Shown: one piece after another, positions 14,201-27,700 of the stretch
Position numbering within the stretch: the first letter of the stretch is position 1
How the letters are laid out: every line of letters begins with the position of its first letter
Origin: Oxyruncus cristatus
Taxonomy: Eukaryota; Chordata; Aves; Passeriformes; Cotingidae
Assembly: GCA_013399855.1 (NCBI GenBank)
Contig: VXAY01004337.1
Span: 2,060,481 to 2,124,480 of the forward strand
Length of the DNA stretch: 64,000 nucleotides
Direction of reading: 5' to 3'
Notes under the pieces: generated by a model
Told to the model about the DNA's origin: nothing
The model's input: only the letters and a program-made list of their open reading frames with translations
Databases searched by the model: none
Made by a program: the position numbers and the translations under genes

Positions 14201-15569
14201 AAAACCTTTTTGACTTCTCAAAATAATTTGGTTCCTAATTATTTGGCTTAATGTAAGTGATTTACAAGCTTAAAGAGTGCTGCTGGCCTTTTTCACCTCT
14301 GATTATTTTCATTTGAGAGGAAATCAATGGTAGCCAAGAATTTCTTTGTCACAAAAAGTTTGGCATCTTCAGGCATGTTTGACAATGTCCTTGTTACAGA
14401 GCCAAGATCATGTTTTCAAACACCAGCTTATCCAATATATTTGTTATTTTCTTGTCATTAATTTTCTTTTAGACAGCATCTTTTTTTTCAGTTCTGGATA
14501 CTGGCTTTTTTTTTTCATTCTCATTCTCTTTAATTTACAAACTCAAAAAACCCTGTTTCATCCCTGCTGCCTGTGCTTTGGACAACTTTCATTATTTCAC
14601 TATTCAGACCCCAAGGAAATTGTATTTCTTACAAGGGGAGAGCATCTTTCATACTCATCCGTGGGCCATAGACTCTCACCTATAGCAATAGGTAGAGATT
14701 GGTAGTAGTAATGTTCATTAAAGCCTTTAAAATTGAATTATTCAGTGAGAAGTCACTGAACTTATAAATCCATTCACTGTCAATATTAACTAATGAAAAG
14801 ACAAGATATTTTGCGTTGGCTATCAAGGGATTTTTAGACTCTTTATTCAATCCAGTCAGAAATGGTGGGTCACCTCTGAGGAAGCAAAGCTGTAGAGAAA
14901 ACTCATAAAATAAATCTCTGGTAGAATCAAACAACAGGATTCATCTCCCATGGCCTGGCCAAAACCATGGGATATACATAGGTTATAAAGAAGTAATGCA
15001 GGATTAACGTAGGCTTCTTAGTGCTTCTGTATGGGTATATTTGAGATAAGTGTGATGTGCTGACAGCTCAGTTCAGGCAGCTGGAAATACCAGTGATATA
15101 TTGGCAGCTCAGATACCACAGAGATGTTTTTGTAAAGTAGCTTGCACGTATTCAGTACTTGAAATTTTTACAACAGCATCTTTTGAGAGGACTAAATCAA
15201 AGACCAACTGGTATCACTGAGTGGACACTCAAAATTACGATTACAATTCAAAGAAATTAGGTTAAGTGTTCTGACAAAAGCATATCTTGCCAAGATTACT
15301 TGAAGATAGAACTTGATGTATCAGTCAATTATAATCTGAGTATGCTGGCACAAATCCAGTAGACTTCTTTGTTCCCTTGCACCTTCTTTGCTTCACTTGG
15401 TTGGGTGGTAGAACACAAAAATCTACACTTGATGTACTCTGACCCAAACGTTAATGGGAATGATAATGTTTCTGAAGAAGATATAGGTAAGCAGAACTAT
15501 TATTTTAATATTAAATCTCAGCACAGTGGTCTTTGTAACTACAAGAACACTATGACCAATCTTATGCTC

Positions 15570-15835
15570 AGAGGAAACTGGGTCTGGGAAGGACCTCAAA
15601 AGCTCATCTAGGATATCCTCTCAAGGTTCATGCCAGATTCAACTTGCCCTAGATTGTTCCAGGTTACTTAATATATCTGTACTGAATAATCTCTGATGTT
15701 GAAGATCTCACATGACCTCACCTGCTTTCCCTGGCACTTCTTTCTACTGTTCTTGCTGTTAGAAGGCTTTTCCTAATGTCTAGCTGCAAACTTTTGTGCT
15801 GCAATTTTTTTCTTCTCCTCTGTACTTAAAACTGA
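15570..15835 (-). mobile_element. degenerate CR1-like LINE fragment
   Basis: The order of weakly preserved CR1 antisense landmarks is kept: TGGGAAGGACCTCAAAAGCT, then GTTCCAGG, then TTTTCCTAATGTCTAGCTGC, then a T-rich TTCTTCTCCTCTG end. The terminal octamers are lost. It appears to be much older than the other copies. A different old CR1 or L3-type subfamily is possible. Confidence 0.55.
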
Positions 15836-16946
15836 CTTTACTATAATGCTCACAGGGAGATGGGAGAAATAAATGAAGTGATTTTGTGGGTATAAAAAAC
15901 ACTTTTTGTGGGTGCAGCTTTTTCTGGCACAGCTGAGTTTTTACAGGTACTGCTTTTGTATTTTTGAGAGACTAGAATGGTCTCTTCCAGCTAAAAACTG
16001 CACAAATTGGTATAGCCAGTACAAATCTTATCAAAGTACATATTCAGGTTGTGTCAAGGCTTTGTATTTTTAGCTTCACAAAAACATTAATGTGTAATTA
16101 ACTTGAGAGAAGTTTTGGGCTATTGTCTCATAAAAAATTAGTCACAGGTCTCTTTTGTGTAACTTTTTTTTCATTGAGACAATGACCCACGGACTGTACT
16201 GAGCAGTATTTCAAGTACAAATGTGTTAAGATGCTCAATATTGATAAAATTGTAAAGTTTCCATGACACCATATCAGGTGGAAGATATCCTGGCCAGAGA
16301 CACTGAGGCAGAAGCAAATTGTGCTCATGTATAAATTTCTCGAGGATATTTCTGACCAGTCTCAGACCCATCAGGATTTGGGATAAGTGGAGTTATTCTG
16401 CATGCTGTGAATTCCACATTTCAACCTTCACTTCTCTCTGAAGGGTTTTATGGACAGCAGCAATGATGGGGGTGTACTTACTAAGCAGAAAGGACATTTT
16501 AGCTCCTGATTCTGCAGTTCAGTGGCTGACGGAAGTCTTTGTATCTGTGTCCACATATTTGCTGTTTGTGTAATGCCACACAGAGTTTCAGAGCAAATGG
16601 TTATATTTTAGAGCAAGATGCTTGTATTTCTCCTTCCCTCTGCCCATTATATGTGGGTAGAAATATTCCCTCTTCTGGGGGTTTTCAGAAGCACTTTGTA
16701 TCTGGATATCTTTGTGTCCAGATAGAGAATAAAGAATGCCCTAACTAATGTGGGGAGATACCCACTACACTGACATCAAGAATATGTATTTGCCCTTCTC
16801 ACCCTAGTCTAAGCTGAATCCATTAAAACATAATGATGCACATATTCAGCAACTTTGCAGTAGCTGCTGAGAAATGCTTGTGTCTTCTGAATCCTCGTGT
16901 TATGGTCTCACCATGTGATGTTTGTGTGCTCTGCATTTTCCTGCTC

Positions 16947-16964
16947 TTTTTTTTTTTTTTTTTT
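16947..16964. repeat. poly-T tract
   Basis: Eighteen consecutive T residues lie in AT-rich intron sequence. No retrocopy is evident on either side. Confidence 0.95.
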
Positions 16965-17303
16965 AAATGCTGGGAAACATTTCTGAAGATCTTAATGGTT
17001 TTGATAGCTCACAGATGTTGATTATTCCACTGGGCAGATCTTGGGTTATGGCTCAAATGCTTCAGAAAAAATACATGGACTTGCTTTTGTCGTCTCCCTG
17101 GAGCATATACTATCACCACAGAAGAGATCTGGAAAGTGACAACTCAACACCTGGAACAAAGTCCCCACCAAACTCTATTAAACCAGAGAATTCAGCTGCT
17201 TAAAGGCCATGAGAGAATTCTGTTGATTTGTAAAGAGTAAGCTGGGTGTGCTCTTAAGTATTTTGACAGATCTTCAGCTGGTATAAATGAGCATCATCAG
17301 TGG

Positions 17304-17482
17304 AAAAAAAAAAAAAAAAGCCTCTTAAATTTTCTTGAGAATCTGGCCATATATCAAGGAAGTTTTCAAGCCAAAAAAAAAGAAAAAAAAAAAGAAAAAA
17401 AACACCAAAACCAACAAAAACCCCACCAAAACAAAACAAAACCAACCCAACCAACAAAAAAAAAAAAAATCAAAACAAAACC
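17304..17482. repeat. A-rich / CAAAA low-complexity tract
   Basis: An A16 run (17304-17319) is followed after about 50 bp by a 112-bp tract (17371-17482) made almost only of A and C, with CCAAAA, ACAAAA and AACCAACC variants. It encodes only artefactual Lys/Asn/Thr or Phe-rich frames. Confidence 0.9.
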
Positions 17483-18650
17483 AGGCATATCAGTTACGTT
17501 TGTCCTGTCATTGTATCTACTGGGTGTTTAGCTATCCTAAAAGTACTATAGGTTGTTTTAGAGCTCGGGCGTTTTCTTAAAGTATTATAGAATTTTTGTT
17601 ACATTGAGGCTGTCCTTTCCAGACAGCACTGACTTTTAGGTACCATTGTCATCCATGACCCTTCCTCAGTGCAGGAAGGCCTTAGCTAAGACACATCTCT
17701 CTCTTAAGGATATGAAAATAACAGATGGGATCCATCTGCCTGCCATGCATAGGCAGGAAGCGGCCTTCTCCCTTTAGCTACTTGATGTTATCTTCAGCCT
17801 CAGGATGTTATTTGACTTCTTCCTAAGACACAAAAATAGTTATGAAGGAACTAAATCTTGCAGCAATTGTAGAGCTTCTGTAACTTATTTCCATCAGCCT
17901 TATTAGGACAAATTTGTGTGTTATCCGGTGCTTGAACTGGTAGCCAGTTTTCCCAGTGTGCTTGATAGTGGTTTCATGCAGTAGCATACTTCACAAGGTC
18001 GTTTTTATTTTATGTTCTATTTTCAGGAAACCAGTTTGCAAGTTGTTCATTTTTGTCAGGTGTTGGGAAATGGGGGAGGAGTAGCTGAGGCATCAATAAA
18101 CATTGATTGAACTATAGGTGTGTTTCTAGGTTCTGTATTATAGAATTAATGTTACAATATCACTGCAATAGTGTACAGTATCACTTTGGTCTACCACACC
18201 CATTCCAGGACCTGTGAAGAGTTCTGTGGTACTGCTGTTTGTTATTGTCTGAGAAGTACAGTCAGCATGAGCTAGGGTTATTTGTGCAGGTGGAGCCAGT
18301 TCTGGTAACCTTATTCACTGAAAGATAAACTTAACTTCTGCTAGAGTGTGCACAGAGTTTCTGAAACACTAAATAGCACATAATAGTAAAGGGATGCTTT
18401 GCATCACTGTAGAATGTTCGGGTTGCTCTCCTAGAATTACCTTGTCAACCTAGTGTTTTGTTCTCTTGCCACCTTCTGATTGTAAGTGAAGTGTGAGACA
18501 CAATCATTCCATTTCTGAAACACTAGATAAGTGCAATGAAGTGGCCTCTCCACAAACCACTAATTAAAAATAAAGTAATTTTAAAAACCACACCAAAAAA
18601 CCTACCACACAAAATGCTAAAATGTTTTAATTTCTTATGTTTAATTTTAG

Positions 18651-18727
18651 TCTTGGAACTGAACCAGGTGATTATTCCTACTTACGGAACTGTGCCGGAT
18701 CAGCAAAACCTTCATACTCCTGAATGG
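18651..18727 (+). CDS. ANO6: ANO6 exon 2 (N-terminal cytosolic segment)
   Basis: Acceptor TTTAATTTTAG precedes 18651 and donor GTGGGT follows TGG at 18727. The exon is 77 bp: it completes a split codon (xTC) and adds 25 codons reading [20 protein letters not shown] then HTPEW. This lines up with the mammalian stretch between the acidic N-terminus and the GKPDSLFF block (shared VLE, Q, I, P, G, Q, TPE). It joins exon 3 in phase 0. This is the least conserved exon and the call relies on spacing, phase and these matches. A second GT at 18732 would break the frame. Confidence 0.8.
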
Positions 18728-21700
18728 GTGGGTACTTCTTTACTTTAACTTGATTGCCTGTAATGTGTACTCATATAGATATACAGCAGTCAGTAGCTGT
18801 TCCAGAAGACTAGCATTCCTTGGCCTTTTGCAGCACATGCAGTTTATCTGTGTGATTGAATCTGAGTTGCTATTATCCCCATTTCCCTAAAGTTACTTGA
18901 AGTCATTGGCTCAGATGTGAAAGTACAGGCTGTCACAGGCACTGGACTAGTTTAAAAGTGACCCATATATATTTACTGTAAACCAACACATACACATGGA
19001 CCTCCTCTCTCTATGTAATTTTGTTCACAAATGTATAGGGTTGTCTGTGTATAGAAGGATAAATAGTTCTGAACACACCCTACATATAAACACACATACC
19101 CTGTAAATTCATACACACCCAGGTATTAGTTGGCTGACATGTGAGTTCAGGATTCATTTTTGCAGAAAGCTTGGAGACACCAGGAAATTCCTCACTCCAG
19201 AGACTGAAGGGACAAGAAGAAAAAAGACCTAGAGGTGTCTGTTCCCTTTATCAAAGTTCAAATTTGCCAGCTCGCCTAATGTTCTCTGTGGTTAACAGAC
19301 TGCTGGCTCTAGCTCAAGATCCCCTGCCTCAAATCTCATAGAAAACCAATACACAAGGTAACAGGAAATTACTTGCCTTCTGGGAGGTGTATACTATTGC
19401 CTCCCCTGCCCATATGTTTTTTGCAGCTTCATTTGAAGCTACTTCAGTCTCTGGAAAAATGTTTAAGTGTTTTTGGAAGCGTGAGGTGCAACCAAGAGCT
19501 TTCATTTCCCAAGTGCCCTCCTTCTTAGACTCTCCATGTGGTTCACTGAATTTTTTTATGTATTTATATGAAGTGGAATAGCATCAAAACATCTGGAATA
19601 TCATATACCTTGTGGTTAGAACAGTCTCCTCTAGCAATCTTCATAGAATTTATTTTTATTTCTCCTGAAAATTGATGGTCAAAATCAATTTTTATTTTTG
19701 GGTATTATATATATATATGTTATTTTTCTTTTGCTAGTAAACTCATGTTTACTTGCAGTTGTCATTTCTGCTCAGTTTTAGCAGCATCTTCTCTGCATTG
19801 CTACTTCCGTGTCAGGCCCCCTTGTCATTCACTGGGTAGTTTCAGTGAGTTGGAGGAGCCAGAGAGATAAAACTGAGATATACTGAACCTGTTTGCTAAA
19901 TGAATGAGGGCTAATTGCAGGTAGAGATGGAAACCAGAGAGGAAGCCTAACCTTAAATGACTGAATAGAAGGGAAGTACTATGCCTTTTGTCTAAACCTA
20001 GATCATGCTTTGCACATGGAAGTATTCTGGAAATTTTATTTCATTTTGCAAGTCATTCTGGAGTAGCCAAAACTAAGTAAATTATTGACTAATAGAAGCA
20101 GTCTTATTCTTCTTCTGGTGCTGTCTCTAAATTACAGGGTCATATGCTAAGTTTGCCACAAGATCCCTGCCTCATTTGACACATGTATGGGACAATTATC
20201 TTCAAAAAGCCCAGATTCTGTGTGAATGTTGTTTGTACTACTTCAGCAAGGTGTAAATGTGGCAGGAAATTACAGTGAAAGAATTAAAGGCTCTTACAAC
20301 CAGTGAAACTGAGTTTAATCCTAGATAACTGGACTTGTAAAGTCACAGCCAGCTTTTGTTTGTTTCCTGGGTGTCGAAGGACACCATCTGTGGCCCTGTT
20401 TGCATTAGTTCAAAGTAGTGACTCTCTCTTTGAAGAGAGAATTGCTGACCTCTCTGGAAAAAGTCACTGTCCTGGTGTCTCAAGCTGCAACTCCAAATTT
20501 AGGAGACAGTGAACAAGTTTTGGCATTGATGTCTAGATGCCTTATGTGATCACTGTTAAAATGAGGGTTATACTGTTACTTTCTCTCCTGGTGGTTCTTT
20601 TAAAATTAAATTTTTCAACATTTGCAGAACATTGGGATTCAATGAGGAGAATACCACAGACATGGTCAGAAGGAAATCCCTATTTTAAGCATCTGTGCCA
20701 TTAAGATGTGGTGTAACAAAAAAAAAAAAAAAAGAAATTAAATAATCAAGATAATAAGGAGTATTCTATAAATAGGGGCCAATTCCATGACTACAAGGAG
20801 CCATAGAAGTATGGCATGTGATTGTACAATTAAAGCATATATCATAAACAATATGTACAAGGAAGACAAAACTGAATAGACATCATTAATTCAAGCCTTT
20901 TCCAGCTCATGTTTCCTTTTACAGCTTGTCTGCTTTATCGGTAGATAGCTTGAATTTGTGTGTAACAATAAGATTTTTTTTTTTTTTGAGAGTCAACAAT
21001 TGCAGAGAGGAGGTTAACTTCTTCGAAGTGTCTATTACTGCTGCCCCTCACATACACTTTCTTCAGCAAGAACGCTTCTGGGAAGTCCAAAAGAGTGAAT
21101 TTCCCAACTCTTGCATCTCCAGAAAGATGGGAGTTGCTGAAAAACAAGTTTTCAACAGTGCACTTTCTTCATTTTATTTAAAAGTAAGGCCATTTGGTCT
21201 CTCTCTAGTCAGGAGTGACTGGAAATCCTCCTGCAGCCAGCAGCAACCTGACGCTTAGACAGGAAGTCAAGTGGGTGTCTGGTCCAAACTTAGCTCAGGG
21301 GACAAGGCATCCCAATGCTGGCCAGTTACCAGCTGCTTTCTGCTGCCAGAAATGTATGACTGTAATGACACCCCATATTTTTTCTAATTCTCTTTAGTCT
21401 AAGTTTATTTCAGTTTTTTACATAGCAAAAATTCCTTTGCATGTCGAGGAAGTCAAAGAAAATCCTTCTTCTGATTAAGTGTTTGCTAATATTCTCATTG
21501 TTGCTAGCTAAAACTGTCCTCTGTTGTTATTAACAAATATGAGTAACAAGGGAAAATATTAAAGGCACAACACTTTTATGACCTTACAGAGACAGACCGG
21601 CATTATTATGCAGTATGCAAATAAACTTAAATCTTCCAGTACTATCTTCTATATCATATGTATCAATGGCATCCAGAAATAAATGCGTGTGTTGGTCCTA

Positions 21701-24700
21701 ATGTCAGAAAGTTGTGTCTATTGGTTGCTCAGAAGATAAAGTAATAAAAAATCTTGTTATATGTCAGTGATAGTAAGAAGAACTTCCTATTTCCGTAACA
21801 TTTTCTTCAAATGATCTCAAAATCCTTTACAAATAATTATGTTTCATGATATCCTGGTACTATATTTTTTTTCTTTTCATTTACTTGATTTACTTGATTT
21901 GAAGTTTCCCGAGGTGGGTAGAGAGAAATAACTGTGCTCCTAAAGAGACACTCTGAATTTTTCACCTTTGTAAAACCCACAGCTGAAGTGCAACCTGCTG
22001 GTCCCCTGTGGGACTGTGACTGTGCCCCTGCAGAAGGATTTGCTGTGTTTTGCTGTGCTTTCTTCTTTTCCAGTACTGATTTATTCCCTGGCATGCCACA
22101 GGAAGCTGTTTTGAAGTATATCTGAAAATTATGTGAGGTTGAAGACAAGTAGTTTATCCCTCCAGTAATGATTACATTTGGTGCTATTGACAGTCACACC
22201 AAAGACTCATGCAGGCAAAATAAAGCACTTCTTTTATCCTTTCAGTTAGATAAATCATTCCTGCAAAATCTCTTGTTATTAAAAAAAAAATCAGCTTACA
22301 ATACTGTGCTTGTTCGGGGTGTAGTAAACAATAAATAACTGCAATTCCTGTGCACGTATTTGTCTTCATGCTTGTCTCAGTGCTGCCCTTCCCCCCCATT
22401 ATCCCCACTGAATGTTAACCTATGTAGTGCCTAGAGAACTCTGGAAAAGTGATCAGGTTCTCAGCAGTGCAGCTGCTTTTCCTCCTCTGGCATGAGGCAT
22501 TGCTGTTTCTGAAGGGAGCTTTCCACTAGCATGGTCTCCTTTCATCTTCTACTGCAGGCATCACATGTAGCCATGACTACAGGAGGGGTCTCAAGAGTGA
22601 AACACGGCAACTCCCCTTAGATACCAGCAAGCCTGGTTATACTTGTGGAGGGGCACATGGAAATCTCCCTCCCGAGGAGCTCTGAGTCAAGGGGGTGTTT
22701 GGGTGTTCCATTATGTGGGCATTTGAAGCCAACGCAGTTACTCCAGTTTTTACAGCCCTGTGTGTAGGGGCAAGCTTGTCTTCATGTCCCACTTGCCCCT
22801 TCTCCGAGTGCTGCTGTGTGCCAGGGGCTGGGAGAGCAGATGCCATTGGCTGGTCACTGCTTGTGCTGGATTACCAAAGAGTACAGGGAGCTCCTTATTC
22901 TTCTGCTGAGGTGGCTGCTGGGGGATGGAGTCAGGGAGGAGGAAGGGAAGGTAAGGCAAGGCAAGGCAAGGAAAGGGAAAGCAAGGGAAGGGAAGGCAAG
23001 GCAAGGGAAGGAAAGAGAAGGCAAGAGAAGGCAAGGCAAGGGAAGGAGAGGGGAGTGGAGGGAAGGGGAGGGGAGGGGTCTGCGTGGCAGAGGATCTCTT
23101 ATGGCTAGCACCTCCAGTGTGACTACATCATTGCAGCACTTCCCAGCTCCAGCAGGGTTCCACAACCTCTGGCAGCGAGGGCCCAAGCAGTGGGACTGTG
23201 GAACAAGGCATTTGGCGCTGGGGAGGTGGTGTCTGCATTATACATATTTCTGGACTTTTTGTTACCGCAGGCTCCTCCACTCTCATTCCTTGGAGTGAAG
23301 AGCCTGTGATGCTCACCTGAACTGACCTGTTCCAAATTCAGTTGCACAGGTACACCCACATGGATGTGGTCAGGCTGCCTCTAGGCTAACCCTTGTAGGT
23401 GTAACCTCAGTGTTTTTAAAGCTTAAGTCACAGCCAGGTCCTCCTCTCCTTTAGATTTCATCTGTTAATAAAGCAACTAATGGTTCCCTGTCCCCCACTG
23501 GTAGGCAAGCAGTTGGTTGTACAGCACTTGGAGAGCTCTGAAGCGTTGTGGACTGTGTGCTAAATATAATTAGTATTTCACAACTATTTATATTACTTTT
23601 TTTTATTTATTAATGATGTTAATCAATATTAACTTGCTGTCCACTAGGGTATATTATTAAAACAGTACCGTGCACAACCAATTGTCTCCATCAGTACTTA
23701 AAATGTGATTATGCTGCAGCTAAGAAAATTAGATAGTGCAGTAAATAGACCCCGTGTTTGTTTCTTACAAAACAAAGAGGTGTCAGTGGGCCTGTTCATT
23801 ATTTTGGGTTATAATTTCCTACTGATACTTAAGAAAAATTACGTATTGGAATTTCAGCCCCATTAACTTATATGTCTGTGCATGCAAACGTGTGTGCATT
23901 TGTATGATGACAATGTTTGTAATGCTGTCAAATTATATTACATATTAAAAAAACCCCCAACAACAACAAAACCAAACATTGCTCAAAGCAATTACTAACT
24001 TCAGAGCACACCACATCTTTTTGGTTTCCAGTCCCGTTTTTCCCCTGATAATTATGTTGAATAATACATGCTTTTCCATTACCAACTATCCAGTAGGGAT
24101 TACAAGATATACCACACATGTGATTTAATGTGGCTGTCAGAAACTTGGCTATTACCTTCCCTTTTGCATTTTATTTCTTACTTTTAATTGAGCAACATTT
24201 AATGTTACATTACAATTGATTTGTGTGGATCTTAATCTTGATCTCTTAAGTATTCAGGCTTAATGAGACAATTCTTTATTATTGATATATGAAGTGTCTA
24301 TGGATAGGTCAACTGAACAACACCCTTGTGATTAAAAGCAATAGTGATTACATTTGAGGAGTTAGCTTCATAAGTATGAACTTCTATGTACCTGGATTTG
24401 TGCAGTCCAATATTTACTCATCTTTTAGCTATATTCCATTTAAATATGCATAGTTTGAGAAAGAGAGAGTGAGATATAAAGCTGTATGTATATGATCAAT
24501 AATATTTATACACACGTGAATGAAAACACATGAGTAAATTCATGACTCAGAATACTGATTAACGGGTAGCTTTTATATCTATATTATATATAGTTTTTAG
24601 TATATTATTATTGATAATCCAGTTAAGCCAGTTATTGCTGCTTTTATAAGCTTAAGGAAGACTACATTTAAAGTAAAATTATTCCGTGAAGTTATGCCAA

Positions 24701-27700
24701 CACAAATTATGATCAAATCTTGTTGTATCAAAACTTGATTTGGTGTTTGTTGTTTTTCATTTCTTTCTTCTCTGTTCTATGGAAGAAGTGGTAAAAGGTG
24801 TAGCAAAAAGTTCCTAAAAGCTGTTACTACTTTTATGATTTCAAATGCTTAAATTTCACAACTAAACTCTTCCTCTTTAAACAGAGGTTGTTATAATGAT
24901 ATTCCTACGATTCCAAAGAGGAAAAATCCCAATTAAAAATCCTTGTGCTTTATGCAGTGGCAACCCTTCCCCCTGTTATTCATTACCTCGAGATTTGGGC
25001 TCTGTTTCCAGCATTGCACCATGAAGCCATTTTAGCCTGTGCTGGAGCCTGCTGAGGTTCCAGGGGAGAGCAGAAGCTGCTGGGCTGGGCTCTGTGCCTG
25101 CTGGGCTCTGCTCTCCACATCTCCCTTCTGCCACTACTCCAGCACCTCCCAAGCTGTCTCCCAGCAGGAGCTGTTGGCTGTTGTTAATGCTTTCCTCCCA
25201 ATAGGAATCTAGTCAACATTAAATCATCATGGTTATGTTTTAAATGAGACTGGAAATGGTAGCAGCAGGGCTGCGTTTCACACCCGTGACTAGTCCTCAG
25301 CAGAAGGAAAACTGGTCAGCACAAGTTCTGATTTCATGATAGGACTATACTAACTTCAGCTCTCAGCAATTTAGAAGTTCATACCTGTGGCTTGCTTCGG
25401 GTGATAGAGATACCTAGTGTCATTGTGGTCTGGTGATGCCATCTGGAAGTTTTTTCCCCTAAAACTTTGTTCACAGTAGGCAGTTGTGTATTGATTTGGT
25501 GTCTGCCCAGGTAGTCTCTGAATCCTAGCCCAGGCTGTGAAACTAATGAACAGCATGTGTGTATCTTGGCCATATGTCAGTGTGTATATATATATATGTG
25601 TGTGTGTATGTGTGTATGTGCATGTGTGTCAGCAGCTGCTTGCTGTCAGGTTTGTCACAAATCCCGACACACAGGTGGGATTCAAAGAAAACTGTTCTAT
25701 TCAAGAATCTGCTCAGACTTTTGAAGCAACTAAGTTAACAGGACCCCTTTACAGCAGGTCCTAGCCTTTGCACATACAATGTAAAAAATAGTGAGTTTAA
25801 ACACCTCTGAGTTTATTTAAAATATGGAAATTTTGTCATAATTATGGGGAGACACATCTTGGTTGACTGTTTTGGCTCAACCAGTAAATAGTAACAAAAT
25901 AATCTACAGGGAGAGGTTTAGAAAAAAACACATGGGAAATTTTGTTTTGGAAACACTGACACATGTGGTTCCTAAAACACTGTATGCTCCCTGGAACTCA
26001 GGTGCTCTTGACTGAAGACTACATTCTTCTCAGTTCTTCACAGTTGAAGAACAATCATTTCAGGGGTTTCTGACACCATAACCACATTTCTATGGGCTTT
26101 GAGTGGAACAGACATCCCAGAGCTCCGAAAACCTAACCTAGCATGCCTCATGAAGTCTGGTCTGCACTGACAGGGAAATTCCAGGGACAGGACATCTGGG
26201 GATCTTTTCCATGTCCACAGCATTTGCAAGAGATTATTGCGCGTCGTTTTGCCTGTCCTGATTATGCCTTGGTCTACGCTGCATGCCCAATCAGCTGGAG
26301 GCCAAGGCTTCTCTGCAGTGCTTGCCAGCTTTGGAAATCCTACCTTCTCTAATGCCATGCTAAGTCCCATTTCAGACTTTTGATTTCTAAAAGTTTCAGT
26401 GGCACTGCCCTTGTTAACACCAAGGGTGGATTTGGCCAAGTACCTGAGAGGTTGGTCCTCATTACATTAAAGGATTCTGATAACATTCTGGTTATATATT
26501 ACCTGAAAGGAGGGGGTTGTTAATGTGTGATAGTACCCTCAGTAAGAAACTACAAATCATTACTCAAGCATTCAGGTTTCCCTGTCATCAATGTGTCTGT
26601 ATTGTTTCACACATGAAATAACACATTAAGGTGTTGTTAGTGGATATGACAATCTATTCAGCTTTCCTCCAGGGACTAGATAATGGCTTATGGATATATT
26701 AAAACTTCTGATTTTGGCATCTATTATAATATGATGAATGAGTGGCATATAACAACGGTGTTTTGCTTGCTGAGATGTTGGGAATAAAATGAGAAATAAA
26801 TCCACGTAGTATGTGTCTGTTTTGAGAGTTCATCTCCGGCCTGGCCATGTTCTTTGTTCTCTGGGCAGTGGTGGCTTCAGGTATAAGTGTGTATGAAACT
26901 GCTGCGCTTTTTTTCTCTGATAATTGCAGAGATGCTTAAACTTCTGGCAGGTAATTGGAATGCTCTAATTCTGAGACTCCCATCAGGCAGCAACATATCT
27001 TGCAGACAAACTATCTAACAGTGTGTCCGTGATGGCATCCAAATTACGGGGCGTACGTATTATGTGGTACTGGTGCTGCATCGCACTGCTTCTCCCATTG
27101 TGAAAAGCTAATGTACCATTTTTAAAGAGAAAATCAGGTCAAAGTTCTGTTGACGTCATGTAGAGACCTGAGAAATTCCTCTGGAAATTTTTTATTCCTT
27201 CATTATACTCTGTAACTTTGTCATTTTGGGCTTCTTGTTACACAAGGCTGATATACCTTGAATGTCAATGATCACTGAAATACTGTGTAATAGAAGCAAG
27301 TAAGAAACTAGTGAGTAAAGATCTTCATATTTACCTATGAGACCTGCCTTCCAGGTGGATTTTGGTGATAAGCCTGACTCCTTGTTCTTCAGTGATGGGC
27401 AGCGAAGAATTGACTTTGTTTTGGTGTATGAAGATGAAAGTAAAAAAATGACTCATAAGAGGAGTGATCGTAAAAAGCAGAAGGTGAGTTATTTTTCATA
27501 TATTGAGTGTTGGAGCCATGGGCAGAAAAGACAGTGCCCTCACTCAGAAGAACAGCAATTGCATTGCCCTATCCTTGGAGTACTCTTCGGAGCTGGGAAC
27601 CTGAAGCCCATCAAACTGAGCAGGGAACAGGGCTCAGACCAGTCGATTGCTGTGTAAATGGGCAGAGCTCTGCATACCATCTCTGTCAGTGTGTTCTTGG

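Larger units (their letters stand above)
1..18650 (+). other. ANO6: ANO6 intron 1 (3' part), no coding exon seen
   Basis: This is inferred to be intronic because exon 2 opens in phase 1 at 18651 and so needs an upstream coding exon. I found no candidate for the acidic N-terminal exon 1 and no CpG-rich promoter block here. The stretch holds CR1 fragments (41-440, 1060-1346, 7980-8280, a weak one at 15570-15835), poly-T at 16947, and A-rich tracts at 17304-17319 and 17371-17482. The remaining AT-rich DNA carries only short random ORFs. Blocks at 2736-2960 and 7140-7380 look less random and are discussed as findings. Confidence 0.7.
18728..27354 (+). other. ANO6: ANO6 intron 2
   Basis: At 8.6 kb this is the longest intron wholly inside the window. 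It holds an AT tract near 19706, an A16 run at about 20719, the purine tract at 22933-23078, the TA/TG microsatellite at 25580-25629, and a CRE-type palindrome at 27151 close to exon 3. I see no exon or recognised transposon. The 133-codon minus-strand ORF at 26038-26439 resembles nothing I know. Confidence 0.8.

Noticed and set aside
14346..14705. 119-codon + strand ORF, rich in Phe/Leu
   Set aside because: Driven by T-rich sequence; no conserved motif, and it lies in intron 1.
1..18650. ANO6 exon 1 or its promoter within the window
   Set aside because: No acidic Met-starting exon ending in phase 1 and no CpG-rich block was found, so it must lie to the left.
22695..23298. Long ORFs on both strands (up to 160 codons) over the GGAAG/GGCAAG tract
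   Set aside because: They arise from simple sequence without stop codons; the residues are only Gly/Lys/Arg/Glu on + or Pro/Leu/Phe on -.
26038..26439. 133-codon minus-strand ORF in intron 2
   Set aside because: No recognisable domain, no splice or promoter context, and length within chance for a 64-kb window.
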